The notes under the pieces: generated by a model
The model's database searches: none
What the model was told of the DNA's origin: nothing
The model's input: only the letters and a program-made list of their open reading frames with translations
Assembly: GCA_023664265.1 (NCBI GenBank)
Contig: JAMPFV010000029.1
Span: forward strand, 1 to 34,588
From: Roseburia sp.
GTDB taxonomy: Bacteria; Bacillota; Clostridia; Lachnospirales; Lachnospiraceae
DNA length: 34,588 nt
Direction of reading: 5' to 3'
Position numbers and translations under genes: made by a program
In this document: one piece after another, positions 24,870 through 33,631 of the stretch
Layout: every line of letters starts with the position of its first letter
How positions within the stretch are numbered: position 1 is the stretch's first letter

Positions 24870-25904
24870 TCAATAAAAGCTCAAGGGGTTGGACATGGTT
24901 TCTCTGTCATAGATATTGGAAACCTTGAATATCAGGCCGGATTTATTTCCATAGCCCATGTTGACTGTTATGGTCATAGTCTCTCTCGTCCTGTCCCAAG
25001 GCTGAAAGGCCGACCAGGTCAGACCGCCGTCCGTGGAATACGCATAATATTGCAGCAGGGAATCCGAATCCGCGGCGCTCAGCTGAACCGTGGCGTATTT
25101 CCCCGTCCTGTCGCAATCAATCAGCATGGCTGTCACATAGTCGGGCGGCGTCGTGTCGTTGTATACCCGTCCTGCCGGCACGGGTATCGCCAAGGGCGCA
25201 TAATCGCTGTAGCTGACCGTTCCGTCCTTTGAGGTCAGCCCGAAGTATCTCGCGACGGCCTCCGCGTCGCGCACGCCAAGCTCCTTTAGAAGATCCGCGG
25301 ACCAGATATATCCGATGTCATTTATATTGTCAACATGGCAGTGCTCCACAATAATCGCGGGAATGTCCCGCGCGGTGCATTCACGGATAATGCCGTAATA
25401 ATCTCCTTTATTGCCGATGCGGGTCTTGATGCCTCTGTTGAACAGCCCCATCTGTGCAAACTGCGCCAGGAACTCATATCCGGCGCTGTAGCCCTGCGTG
25501 TACAATGTCCCCGTAGAGGGAATCCAAATCTCGCTTCCGTACAGGGTATGGGGAAGCGACATGTTAAAATGCAGGGAGAACAGGAAATCGGCGTTCACCT
25601 GACGCGCAAATTCTGCCCGCGCCTCCAGCGACATGCTGACATCCTCCGCGTGCGTCAGATAAACCTCTACATTCCGGTATTTCTCCAGCTGCTCTTTCAT
25701 ATACTGCGCCACGAGCAGGGTGTAGTCTTTCTCCGGTATCGGAAGATAATCCGTCCCCAGATTGTTGCCGCCATGCCCCGGGTCAATCACAACCACAATC
25801 GGCTCCGCCGCCGACACCTCGGGCATATCGCCGGGATACGGGAACCCAAACAGCACCGCTACACATAGCAGAAAACTGACAGCTTTACGAAAACATTTTC
25901 TCAT
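24870..25904 (-). CDS. Secreted N-acetylmuramoyl-L-alanine amidase (Amidase_3)
   Basis: 344 residues from the ATG at 25904 (MRKCFRKAVSFLL), preceded by AAGGA; an in-frame TTG at 25922 is less likely. A signal peptide spans about 1-32. The Amidase_3 domain (about 35-220) has zinc and catalytic residues in VVIDPGHGGNN, Glu in LEARAEFARQ, His in FSLHFNMS, and Glu in IIVEHCHVDN. A C-terminal beta-rich domain (about 250-344, TTPPDYVTAMLID on) looks like an Ig-like or carbohydrate-binding module. The enzyme releases peptide stems from muramic acid. It is convergent with the ylbJ-like gene, 20 bp apart. Confidence 0.92.
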   Translation of the reverse strand: MRKCFRKAVSFLLCVAVLFGFPYPGDMPEVSAAEPIVVVIDPGHGGNNLGTDYLPIPEKDYTLLVAQYMKEQLEKYRNVEVYLTHAEDVSMSLEARAEFARQVNADFLFSLHFNMSLPHTLYGSEIWIPSTGTLYTQGYSAGYEFLAQFAQMGLFNRGIKTRIGNKGDYYGIIRECTARDIPAIIVEHCHVDNINDIGYIWSADLLKELGVRDAEAVARYFGLTSKDGTVSYSDYAPLAIPVPAGRVYNDTTPPDYVTAMLIDCDRTGKYATVQLSAADSDSLLQYYAYSTDGGLTWSAFQPWDRTRETMTITVNMGYGNKSGLIFKVSNIYDRETMSNPLSFY

Positions 25905-25936
25905 AGGATCCTTTCCTTTCAAAGCTTTAAGTCAAT

Positions 25937-25962
25937 ATAACCCACAGAAGTCTGTGGGTTAT
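25937..25962 (-). terminator. Hairpin upstream of the amidase gene
   Basis: ATAACCCACAG (25937-25947) pairs perfectly with CTGTGGGTTAT (25952-25962), an 11-bp stem with a 4-nt loop. It lies between the stop of the coiled-coil gene and the amidase start on the minus strand. The following bases are ATTGACTT, a weak U-tract, so termination may be partial. Confidence 0.6.
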
Positions 25963-25970
25963 CGTAAATC

Positions 25971-26564
25971 TCAGATCGTCTCTAAATGATTGACGGCCGT
26001 GTCCGCCCCGGTATCTTCCATTACCTCCGGCGGCACAAGCTCCGCCCTGTTTGCGGTTACCACGTTATCAATCTCTCTTAAATTGTTGACCAAGGTATTG
26101 TAGTCCTTTGTCGAAATCTCAATAGACTGTTTAATCACGTTCTCGAGATTTGCCAAAATATTGTCGGTGTACGCCATCGCGGACGTCTTCACCGTGTTGG
26201 CCTGTATCGTTGCGTTATCGAGGATTTCCTGCGCCTGCTTGGTTGCAAGCTCCACAATCTCGTTGGCCTGCGCATAGGCCTGCTGCATAATCTGGTGCTC
26301 GCTGATCAGCTCGTTCGTCTGTACCGCCGCGTCATTTAACAGCTCCTGCGCCTTCTGCTTGGCGTCATTGAGAATGGCCTCCTTGTTGGAGATAATCTTC
26401 TGGTATCTCTTGATTTCCTCCGGGGTCTTCAATCGCAATTCGCGGAGCAAATCGTCAATCTCCACCTTGTTCACCATAATGACGTCCGTGGAAAACGCTT
26501 TGTATTTGCAGTTATCTATGTATGTCTCAATCTCGTCAATCAACTGCTCAATTCTGCTGCTCAT
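25971..26564 (-). CDS. Coiled-coil, DivIVA/ATPase-subunit-like protein
   Basis: 197 residues. The N-terminal 55 residues (YIDNCKYKAFSTDVIMVNKVEIDDLLRELRLKTPEE) look like a short globular or membrane-surface anchor as in DivIVA-type proteins. Residues about 55-165 are a long helix rich in Ala, Gln, Glu and Asn, predicted as a coiled coil. The tail is short and acidic. Proteins like this are often annotated as ATPase or vacuolar-type ATPase subunit H and commonly neighbour coaD in Clostridia. The role is unknown; a division or polar scaffold is inferred from the architecture. GGAGG lies 7 nt upstream of the ATG at 26564. Confidence 0.75.
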   Translation of the reverse strand: MSSRIEQLIDEIETYIDNCKYKAFSTDVIMVNKVEIDDLLRELRLKTPEEIKRYQKIISNKEAILNDAKQKAQELLNDAAVQTNELISEHQIMQQAYAQANEIVELATKQAQEILDNATIQANTVKTSAMAYTDNILANLENVIKQSIEISTKDYNTLVNNLREIDNVVTANRAELVPPEVMEDTGADTAVNHLETI

Positions 26565-26615
26565 TCATTAACCTCCATTTACTTCTCGTTTCGTACTGCC
26601 TTTATTCCGAAAGTA

Positions 26616-27104
26616 TTACTGCAGCTGTCTGAATTTCTCATAGACAAGCTCCGCCACAAAGTCCGGCACACATTGAGAGATGTCCCCCTGAAACGCGGCA
26701 ATCTCCTTTACGCTGGAGGAACTCAGATATGCGTATTCCAAGCTTGTCGTCAAGAATACGGTATCAAGCTTTCCCTTGGACAGCTTACGGTTCGTCTGCG
26801 CAATCTGCAATTCATACTCAAAATCCGTGATAGCCCGCAGGCCGCGCACGGAGATGTGGATGTTTTTCCGATTCGTGTAGTCAATCAGAAGCCCGTTAAA
26901 GGAATCCACCGTCACATTTGCCAAATCGCGTGTAGCCTCTTTTAATATATTAACACGTTCCTCAACAGAAAACAACGCATTCTTCGCCTTATTATCCAAA
27001 ACACTTACGGTTAAGTGATCAAACATTTGAGCAGCCCGCCTGATAACGTCCAAATGTCCTAAGGTCATCGGGTCAAAGCTCCCCGGATATACTGCATTAT
27101 TCAT
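26616..27104 (-). CDS. coaD: Phosphopantetheine adenylyltransferase
   Basis: 162 residues from the ATG at 27104 ([12 protein letters not shown]). The frame continues upstream to 27161, but the GGAGA ribosome site lies within it, so 27104 is favoured. The CoaD signature [16 protein letters not shown] (TxGH) is at residues 6-21, followed by [20 protein letters not shown], and SSSSVKEIA completes the nucleotide site. The length equals the usual 160 residues. It makes dephospho-CoA from 4'-phosphopantetheine. It is adjacent to rsmD, a classic Firmicutes pairing. Confidence 0.96.
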   Translation of the reverse strand: MNNAVYPGSFDPMTLGHLDVIRRAAQMFDHLTVSVLDNKAKNALFSVEERVNILKEATRDLANVTVDSFNGLLIDYTNRKNIHISVRGLRAITDFEYELQIAQTNRKLSKGKLDTVFLTTSLEYAYLSSSSVKEIAAFQGDISQCVPDFVAELVYEKFRQLQ

Positions 27105-27179
27105 TCTTTTCTCCATTTCCGCGCTGTTTTTACCGCTCTGCTTTGCTGCGACGATATGCATTCTCGATTCATCCAGGCC

Positions 27180-27728
27180 TTACGCCTTTCTGAGAAATAC
27201 ATGCTTATTGGTCTTATAGCGCTTCTCTTTCTCAATGAAAAAGCCAAGTCCGTCCGCATAATCAAAATCCGTATCCAACAAGCTTTCAACAACAATCAGC
27301 GTATCTTCCGTGACAAGACCGGAAGTGCGCAGAAGCTCCAACACGCGCCGTTCATATTGCTGACGGTACGGCGGGTCCATAAAGAGAATATCCGCCGTGT
27401 CCTGAATACTGCCGCCAAGCGCTGCGAAAACATCCTGCTTTAAGATTACGGCCTTGTCCTGAAAATGCGTGTGTGCCACGTTGTCCGTGATACATGCAGC
27501 CGCCTTCTGGCTGTTCTCCACAAAATAGGCTTTGGCCGCCCCGCGGCTCAACGCTTCAATGCCGATTCCGCCGCTGCCCGCGAACAAGTCCACAAACACA
27601 GCGCCGGACAAGTACGGCATCAGCATGTTGAACAGTGTTTCCTTTATCCTGTCGGTGGTCGGGCGCGTGTCCGCCCCCTCCGGTGTTTTTAACAGAAGCC
27701 TTCTGGCCGTGCCGGCGATTACTCTCAT
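27180..27728 (-). CDS. rsmD: 16S rRNA (guanine966-N2)-methyltransferase RsmD
   Basis: 182 residues. MRVIAGTARRLLLKTPEG and TRPTTDRIKETLFNML at the N-terminus are typical of RsmD. The SAM site is DLFAGSGGIGIEALSRGA (motif I), and the catalytic N6/N2 amine-methyltransferase motif is DPPYRQQY (D/N-PPY). It methylates 16S rRNA G966. It follows parC with a 43-bp gap holding a candidate promoter, and precedes coaD. Confidence 0.94.
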   Translation of the reverse strand: MRVIAGTARRLLLKTPEGADTRPTTDRIKETLFNMLMPYLSGAVFVDLFAGSGGIGIEALSRGAAKAYFVENSQKAAACITDNVAHTHFQDKAVILKQDVFAALGGSIQDTADILFMDPPYRQQYERRVLELLRTSGLVTEDTLIVVESLLDTDFDYADGLGFFIEKEKRYKTNKHVFLRKA

Positions 27729-27770
27729 TAAACTCCCACGCCTTTCTCAAAGATTTTCACACTTATCTGC

Positions 27771-27799
27771 ATTATATCTTAATCTTCGTCCCTTTTGAA
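27771..27799 (-). promoter_or_regulatory. Candidate promoter upstream of rsmD
   Basis: TATAAT (27776-27771) on the minus strand overlaps the TAA stop of parC. TTCAAA (27799-27794) lies 17 bp upstream as a weak -35. It would start a transcript for rsmD-coaD about 35-40 nt before rsmD. The -35 matches poorly, so confidence is limited. Confidence 0.35.
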
Positions 27800-30009
27800 T
27801 CCCTTTTATTGATTTTTATGCGATTTAATTCGATTTTTTTGTCCCTGTAGTCGATTGGCTCCGCGGAACCCACCTGCCGATAGTATACATTCTCAATATA
27901 ATCACCGCTTCCAAGCTTCATGCCGCGGACACCGATTGCGGTCTTTTTGAACTCCGACACCTCGTTGACGTCAAAGCGCAGGAAATAACCGTCCCTGCTC
28001 TGCAAGATCACATGCATCTGCTCGTTGATAACCTCAATGCTGACAACCTCGTCATTTTCGCCAAGCTTCGTTGACGCCACTGTCCTCTTGGCAACGTCAA
28101 ATTCCCCGCCGCTCACAATCTTGCACATGGATTGCCTGGTGACAAACAGCAGGCGGTACAGATTCAGCTCGGACTGACTGGTGATAGCGACGATATTCTC
28201 ACTGCTTGAATCATAATTGCTGATATTGTCCGCCGGAAGCCCCTTATCCCGAAATTTTCCAAAGGGAATGTCCGTAACCTTTATTGTATGCAATTGTCCG
28301 GTATTTGTAAATAGGCATATTCTTCCTGTATTGCGGCATTTCACCACATATTTGAACTCCGCGTGGACGCTCTCCTTATTGCGCTCATACGCCGCCATGT
28401 CAATCGTCTTGCAGTATCCGAAGCGGTCCATGAGGAACATGACATCCATGTCCTCGATTTTCTTCTCCTCGTAGACAGCCTCCTGCGCGTTCTCAATCAC
28501 GGTCCTGCGCTTGACGGCATACTCCTTTTTCAGAGCGTCCAAATCCTGCATAATGACCTGCGCCATCGCGTCGCGCCGGTCAAGGATATCCTCATACTTG
28601 TAAATATTGGCGTTCGTCTCCTTATTCTCCTTCAAAAGCGCCTCTATCTCCAAGCCGATCAGTTTGTACAGCCGCATATCAAGGATGGCGTTGGCCTGCC
28701 GCTCCGTGAAGTTGAGCTGTGCCGCCATCACGGAGGATTCCTTGGAGCGGAATTTGATACCATCCGTAACACCGTCCGTCAGACAGTTCTTCACCATATT
28801 TCTGTCCTTGGAGCCGCGCAGGATTTCGATAATCAGGTCGATGATATTGCAGGCCCTGATCAGGCCCTCCTGAATCTCCCGCTTCTCCTTTTCCTTGTTG
28901 AGCAGCGTGGTATATTTGCGGGTCGCGACCTCGTACTGAAACGCCACGTTCCGCGCGATAATGTCCTTGAGCCCCATCGTCTCCGGACGTCCGTCCGCGA
29001 TGGCGAGCATATTGACGCCGAAAGTATCCTCGAGCCGTGTCTTCTTATATAAAAGGTTCTTGAAATTCTCCACATCCGTGTCGCGCTTGAGCTCTATGAC
29101 AATGCGGATTCCCTCCTTGGAGGACTGATTGGAGATATCGACGATTTCAGGCGCCTTCTTCTGCTCGTAAAGCTGCGCCACATCCTGAAGGAATTTGCCG
29201 ATATTCGCGCCAATCATAGTGTATGGTATCTCGCTGATGACCAGATTCAGTCTGCCGCCCTTGGCGTGCTCGACCTCCACCTTGCCGCGCAGCTTTATCT
29301 TGCCGATGCCGGTCTCATAGATGGACAGCAACTCGTCCTTGTTGCAGACGATACCGCCCGTCGGGAAATCGGGCCCCTTGAGATACCGCATAAGCTCCTT
29401 GGTCGTAATGCTTTCATTCATCATATACGCCTTCGTGGCGTCGATCACCTCACCGAGATTGTGCGGCGGGATGCTGGTCGCCATGCCGACGGCAATCCCC
29501 TCGGAGCCGTTTACAAGCAGATTCGGGAAGCGGCACGGAAGGACGCTCGGCTCCTTCTCGGTCTCGTCGAAGTTCGGGATAAAGTCCACCACGTCCTTGT
29601 CCAAATCGGCGAGCATCGCCTCCTGTGAAATCTTCTGCAGGCGGGCCTCAGTATATCGCATGGCCGCGGCGCCGTCCCCCTCGATATTTCCGAAGTTGCC
29701 GTGTCCGTCGATCAGGGGAATGCCCTTCTTGAAGTCCTGTGTCAGCACGACCAGCGCCTCGTAGATGGAGCTGTCGCCGTGGGGATGGTATTTACCCATG
29801 GTATCGCCCACGATACGCGCGCTCTTTCTGTAGGGTCTGTCGTAGCGGATTCCCAGCTCATGCATGTCATATAAGGTGCGCCGCTGCACCGGCTTCAAGC
29901 CGTCGCGGACATCCGGCAGCGCTCTGGCGATAATGACACTCATGGCGTAATTGATAAAGGACTTCTGCATGGTGTCGGAATATTCGGTTTTTATGATCTT
30001 CTCTTCCAT
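27772..30009 (-). CDS. parC: Topoisomerase IV subunit A-like (ParC)
   Basis: 745 residues. The winged-helix and tower regions are intact, with catalytic Tyr119 in AAMRYTEARL. The quinolone region reads GKYHPHGDSSIYEAL; Ser80 and Glu84 are the residues of drug-sensitive enzymes. The C-terminal domain is short and lacks the QRRGGKG GyrA box (KFRDKGLPADN sits where it would be), which favours topoisomerase IV over gyrase. It cuts and rejoins DNA for chromosome unlinking. It follows parE by 15 bp in the same transcription unit. Gyrase A cannot be fully excluded without comparison to another copy in the genome. Confidence 0.82.
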   Translation of the reverse strand: MEEKIIKTEYSDTMQKSFINYAMSVIIARALPDVRDGLKPVQRRTLYDMHELGIRYDRPYRKSARIVGDTMGKYHPHGDSSIYEALVVLTQDFKKGIPLIDGHGNFGNIEGDGAAAMRYTEARLQKISQEAMLADLDKDVVDFIPNFDETEKEPSVLPCRFPNLLVNGSEGIAVGMATSIPPHNLGEVIDATKAYMMNESITTKELMRYLKGPDFPTGGIVCNKDELLSIYETGIGKIKLRGKVEVEHAKGGRLNLVISEIPYTMIGANIGKFLQDVAQLYEQKKAPEIVDISNQSSKEGIRIVIELKRDTDVENFKNLLYKKTRLEDTFGVNMLAIADGRPETMGLKDIIARNVAFQYEVATRKYTTLLNKEKEKREIQEGLIRACNIIDLIIEILRGSKDRNMVKNCLTDGVTDGIKFRSKESSVMAAQLNFTERQANAILDMRLYKLIGLEIEALLKENKETNANIYKYEDILDRRDAMAQVIMQDLDALKKEYAVKRRTVIENAQEAVYEEKKIEDMDVMFLMDRFGYCKTIDMAAYERNKESVHAEFKYVVKCRNTGRICLFTNTGQLHTIKVTDIPFGKFRDKGLPADNISNYDSSSENIVAITSQSELNLYRLLFVTRQSMCKIVSGGEFDVAKRTVASTKLGENDEVVSIEVINEQMHVILQSRDGYFLRFDVNEVSEFKKTAIGVRGMKLGSGDYIENVYYRQVGSAEPIDYRDKKIELNRIKINKRDSKGTKIKI

Positions 30010-30024
30010 TGCCTGTACCCCTCG

Positions 30025-31950
30025 TTAAATATCCAGCTCCGCGTCAGCGGCATTCGCGTATATAAACGCCCTGCGCGGCGAAACGTCCGTGCCCATAAGC
30101 ATTTCCGTGACCTCGGAGGCCATTCTGGCGTCCTCGATCTCAATCTGCCTCAGAATCCGCGTCTCCGGATTCAGCGTTGTCTCCCAGAGCTGCTGCGCGT
30201 CCATCTCGCCCAGTCCTTTGTACCGCTGCAGGGTGAACGGTCCTTTGTGCTTTTTACGGTACCGCTCAAGCGCCTTGTCGTCGTAGAGATACTCCTCATT
30301 GCCCTTTGCGGGCATCGCTTTATAGAGGGGCGGCATTGCAAGGTAAACGTGCCCCTCATAGATAAGCTCCGGCATAAAACGGTAAAACAGCGTCAAAAGC
30401 AGCGTGCTGATATGCTCGCCGTCAACGTCGGCATCCGTCATAATGACAATCTTATTGTACCGCAGCTTGGAGATGTCAAAGTCGTTGCCGTACCCCTCCG
30501 AGAATCCGCATCCGAAGGCGTTGATCATCGTCTTAATCTCGGCATTTGCAAGCACCTTGTCGATGCTGGCCTTCTCCACATTCAATATCTTGCCGCGGAT
30601 GGGCAGAATGGCCTGATAGCTGCGGTCGCGGGCGCTCTTGGCGCTGCCGCCCGCGGAATCGCCCTCCACGATAAAAATCTCGCATTTGCCGGAATCCTTC
30701 GACTCACAGTTTGCAAGCTTTCCGTTGGAATCAAAGGAAAACTTCTGCTTGGTGAGCATGTTGGTCTTGGCCTTCTCCTCGGTCTTTCTGATCTTGGCGG
30801 CCTTCTCCGCGCAGGAGATAATGTTCTTGAGCACCTCGACATTTCGGTCGAAATACCGCGGGATCTCGTCGCCCGCAACCTTGCTGACGGCCTTTGCGGC
30901 GTCCTGATTGTCGAGCTTCGTCTTGGTCTGTCCCTCAAATCTCGGGTCGGGATGCTTGATGGAAACCACCGCGGTCATGCCGTTGCGGACGTCCGCTCCC
31001 GTAAAGTTGACGTCCTTTTCCTTTAAAATATTCAGCTCGCGGGCGTAGCTGTTGATGATGGTCGTAAATATCGTCTTGAAGCCGGTCAGGTGCGTACCAC
31101 CCTCCGCATTGTAGATGTTGTTGCAGAAGCCGAGCACATTCTCGTGAAATTCATTGATATATTGGAACGCGCACTCGACCGTGACACCCTCGCTCTCCCC
31201 CGAAAAATAGATAATATCGTGGATAAGCTCCTTATTTTTGTTCAAATCCCTGACATAGCCGATAATGCCCTCCGGCTCAATATAGGTGATTTTCTCCGGT
31301 GTCTCACCGCGCTTATCCTCAAAGATGATCGTGAGCTTGGGATTCAGGTACGCGGTCTCATGCAGACGGCTTTTTACCTCCTCCGCCTTGAACCACGTCT
31401 TGTCAAAAATCTCCGGATCGGGCGTGAAATTAATTGTGGTTCCGGTCTCGCGGGTCTTCCCGATAACGGGCAAAAGCCCGTCCACCAGCTCCACGACGGG
31501 ATGCCCGCACTCATAGCGGTCCTGATGAATCAGTCCGTCGCTCTTAATGGTCACCGTAAGCTGTGTGGACAGGGCATTGACAACGGAGGAGCCTACGCCG
31601 TGGAGGCCGCCGCTGGTCTTGTAGGCGGAATTGTCGAATTTCCCTCCGGCGTGAAGCGTCGTGAACACGACGCGCTCCGCGCTGACGCCCTTCTCATGCA
31701 TTCCGACGGGAATCCCGCGCCCGTTGTCCGATATGGTGGCCGAGCCGTCCGCCTCCAGCGTCACGTGGATCTCGCTGCACACGCCCGCAAGGTGCTCGTC
31801 AACGGAATTGTCCACAATCTCATATATTAAATGATTCAGACCCTTGGTGGAAACGCTGCCGATGTACATCCCGGGTCTTTTTCTGACAGCCTCCAAGCCC
31901 TCAAGGACGGTAATGCTCGAGGCGTCGTATACAGTTTCTGATTTTGCCAT
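30025..31950 (-). CDS. parE: Topoisomerase IV subunit B-like (ParE)
   Basis: 641 residues from the ATG at 31950 (MAKSETVYDASSI). GAGG lies 6 nt upstream, inside the alternative 31962 start, which is therefore rejected. The ATPase domain (about 1-220) has the catalytic Glu44 and Asn48 of YEIVDNSVDE, plus DNGRGIPVG and GGLHGVGSSVVNALS. The transducer follows. The TOPRIM domain has FIVEGDSAGGSAKSARDR and TDADVDGEHI (metal DxD), with LPIRGKILNVEKAS. It supplies ATP-driven strand passage to ParC. It is preceded by a near-consensus promoter and a long hairpin. Confidence 0.85.
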   Translation of the reverse strand: MAKSETVYDASSITVLEGLEAVRKRPGMYIGSVSTKGLNHLIYEIVDNSVDEHLAGVCSEIHVTLEADGSATISDNGRGIPVGMHEKGVSAERVVFTTLHAGGKFDNSAYKTSGGLHGVGSSVVNALSTQLTVTIKSDGLIHQDRYECGHPVVELVDGLLPVIGKTRETGTTINFTPDPEIFDKTWFKAEEVKSRLHETAYLNPKLTIIFEDKRGETPEKITYIEPEGIIGYVRDLNKNKELIHDIIYFSGESEGVTVECAFQYINEFHENVLGFCNNIYNAEGGTHLTGFKTIFTTIINSYARELNILKEKDVNFTGADVRNGMTAVVSIKHPDPRFEGQTKTKLDNQDAAKAVSKVAGDEIPRYFDRNVEVLKNIISCAEKAAKIRKTEEKAKTNMLTKQKFSFDSNGKLANCESKDSGKCEIFIVEGDSAGGSAKSARDRSYQAILPIRGKILNVEKASIDKVLANAEIKTMINAFGCGFSEGYGNDFDISKLRYNKIVIMTDADVDGEHISTLLLTLFYRFMPELIYEGHVYLAMPPLYKAMPAKGNEEYLYDDKALERYRKKHKGPFTLQRYKGLGEMDAQQLWETTLNPETRILRQIEIEDARMASEVTEMLMGTDVSPRRAFIYANAADAELDI

Positions 31951-32004
31951 GTTTATCCTCATTTCTGACGATGTATTTGTTTATATAGGATTCGCGCGCC
32001 AAAT

Positions 32005-32053
32005 GGGCGAAAAGGTGTCTGCCTGAGCACGCTCAGCAGACACCCTTTTGCCC
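32005..32053 (-). promoter_or_regulatory. Long hairpin in the parE leader (attenuator/terminator candidate)
   Basis: A 49-nt inverted repeat lies between the parE promoter and gene. Pairing runs from GGGC/GCCC at the base, through AAAGG with CTTTT and GTGTCTG with CAGACAC, to CTGAG/CTCAG at a 4-nt loop, with one mismatch and one bulged base. The upper part alone (about 32014-32044) followed by TTTTCG resembles an intrinsic terminator, so RNA may end here or the hairpin may regulate read-through into parE-parC. Confidence 0.7.
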
Positions 32054-32076
32054 GCTTGAATTTGCCCTTTTCGGAC

Positions 32077-32104
32077 ATTATAACATAACTTTTGGGGATT
32101 GCAA
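32077..32104 (-). promoter_or_regulatory. SigA-type promoter of parE-parC
   Basis: TTGCAA (32104-32099) and TATAAT (32082-32077) on the minus strand, 16 bp apart. The predicted start near 32070 is about 120 nt upstream of the parE start, leaving a leader that carries the hairpin at 32005-32053. Confidence 0.75.
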
Positions 32105-32161
32105 ACAAAAAATGGGGAAAAATCAAACATATGTTTTAGGTTCTATTGAATCACCTGCATT

Positions 32162-32656
32162 CTACTGTGATTCAGGCATTTGTATAAATTCAACTTTCTC
32201 TCCGGCTGAAACGCCAACATACATTTCAGAGGTAAATCTGCCTTTTTTACAGTAATGCTCCATGACATATTTTGCTGTATACGGCATTTCAAGATGACAT
32301 ATTTCATCCGTCTGAAACCACTTACAGATACCTTCGTTTGACATCAACGGGTCAGTAGATTTTAAAACGGCAAAAAAATAATAGTTCTGCCTTATTTCTC
32401 CTTTTATTCTTCTTAATGTTATATATCGTAAGGATAATCCCTCTATATCTGCTTTGTCTATTCCAAGTTCCTCCTTCATTTCTCTCAATACACAGGACTG
32501 TGCATCATTCAATTCATGTTCTTCAAAGTGCCCTCCGGCCGAGCCTGTCCAAACATTATTTACAACACTTCCGCCCTGCCTGTATAGAAGTAAAATCTTA
32601 TCGTCCTTTAACAAATATATAGAAGTCATATTTCGCAATTTACCACTCATATTCAT
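32162..32656 (-). CDS. Nudix hydrolase
   Basis: 164 residues from the ATG at 32656, with GGAAGG 9 nt upstream; ATGs at 32662 and 32650 are also possible. The Nudix box is GGHFEEHELNDAQSCVLREMKEELGI. It carries two extra residues between the first Glu and the REUxEE core relative to the textbook GX5EX7REUxEE spacing, a variant I believe occurs in 8-oxo-dGTPase-like proteins of Clostridia. The metal-binding REMKEE is intact. Substrate unknown. It lies in an AT-rich block, and 35 bp separates it from the acetyltransferase-like gene. Confidence 0.88.
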   Translation of the reverse strand: MNMSGKLRNMTSIYLLKDDKILLLYRQGGSVVNNVWTGSAGGHFEEHELNDAQSCVLREMKEELGIDKADIEGLSLRYITLRRIKGEIRQNYYFFAVLKSTDPLMSNEGICKWFQTDEICHLEMPYTAKYVMEHYCKKGRFTSEMYVGVSAGEKVEFIQMPESQ

Positions 32657-32691
32657 CACCATGCGCCTTCCATAACGTGCGAATTTGTTTA

Positions 32692-33528
32692 CTATATGCT
32701 TTTCATGTATAAAACATATTCAGCGACACAAAAGAAGCCAAGATCCAGTGCGGCGGACTGACTTTCCTCGTCATTAAAAAATATCATATGCTTATACCCT
32801 GCCGCCTGTAAATCTCTCAATATAACTGTTACTAAAGCCTTATAAGCAGATTTATCAAATATATCATCACGATAGCCTAAGCTGAAAATCTCACCGCTTC
32901 TTGCACAGATGTATCCTACAACGGTATCTTCTCGATATAGCAGATATATCAACCACTCATTTAGCGTTGAAAAAATACGTTCCGAACTCCAATATGTCTC
33001 GGGTTCGGTCTGATGTATTTTCCTAAATTCAGAAAAATTGCTTTCAGTAACCCTTACAATTCCATCCGTTTCGGCTTGTATGGCAGAGCCGTCAAAAACA
33101 AAAATATCGTGATAGGATTCCGCGATCAATCTGCAGCTTCTTTTTTGCAAGAAAGAGATTGCGCTGGTATTTCTTTTCGGAAATCCTAAATACAGGTCAT
33201 ATCCTGCAAAATGCGCACTGGCATACGCCAAAAACTCCATGAAGGCCTGTTCTGTATTCCTGTTAATAAGAAAGCCGTTTGTTTGAAGATACCGATCTTG
33301 TTCAATATAGAAAAACTGAATCCATCCTTCAACTGTTCCATCTATAACAAAAAGAAGAAGATCCCGATCATCGTTATGGTAACTTTTCCAAACATAATCC
33401 ACAAATTCCTCTTTTGCAGAAATACCGTCTGACCAAAGAGGATAGCCGGATTTCGTCTGATCCAATGCCAATGAGTATGCAAAATCCATATATTGCTCTA
33501 TATCTTCTTTTGCGGCCTTTACTAACAT
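32692..33528 (-). CDS. GNAT-like acetyltransferase (probably two-domain)
   Basis: 278 residues. Two segments resemble GNAT N-acetyltransferase folds: about 1-140 (MLVKAAKEDIEQYMDFAYS to GFPKRNTSAISFLQKRSC), which ends in an F-L-x-K-x-x-C stretch like GNAT motif B, and about 160-278 (IVRVTESNFSEFRKIH to SQSAALDLGFFCVAEYV), which resembles the same fold end (S-x-A-L-x-L-G-F). The acetyl-CoA loop is not a clear consensus. A tandem GNAT protein of unknown substrate is the best reading. Base composition is more AT-rich than the housekeeping core. Confidence 0.7.
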   Translation of the reverse strand: MLVKAAKEDIEQYMDFAYSLALDQTKSGYPLWSDGISAKEEFVDYVWKSYHNDDRDLLLFVIDGTVEGWIQFFYIEQDRYLQTNGFLINRNTEQAFMEFLAYASAHFAGYDLYLGFPKRNTSAISFLQKRSCRLIAESYHDIFVFDGSAIQAETDGIVRVTESNFSEFRKIHQTEPETYWSSERIFSTLNEWLIYLLYREDTVVGYICARSGEIFSLGYRDDIFDKSAYKALVTVILRDLQAAGYKHMIFFNDEESQSAALDLGFFCVAEYVLYMKSI

Positions 33529-33631
33529 TTCCCTGCACCCCCTAAATTCAGATTGAGATTTGACACTTTTAAGGGAAACAAAATAAATTACAGGAATTAA
33601 AAAAATGATGCATTCCGCAAGATATTGGAGG

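Noticed and set aside
27772..31950. Calling the type II topoisomerase pair gyrase (GyrB-GyrA)
   Set aside because: The A subunit is 745 residues and lacks the GyrA box, so topoisomerase IV fits better. Certainty needs the other pair in the genome.
32125..32136. Palindrome AAACATATGTTT upstream of the parE promoter, similar to a LexA box
   Set aside because: It lacks the G and C of the essential GAAC/GTTC half-sites, lies upstream of the -35, and is a common sequence in AT-rich DNA.
32162..32662. Long Nudix start at 32662
   Set aside because: Only 3 nt separate GGAAGG from this ATG; the one at 32656 has better spacing.
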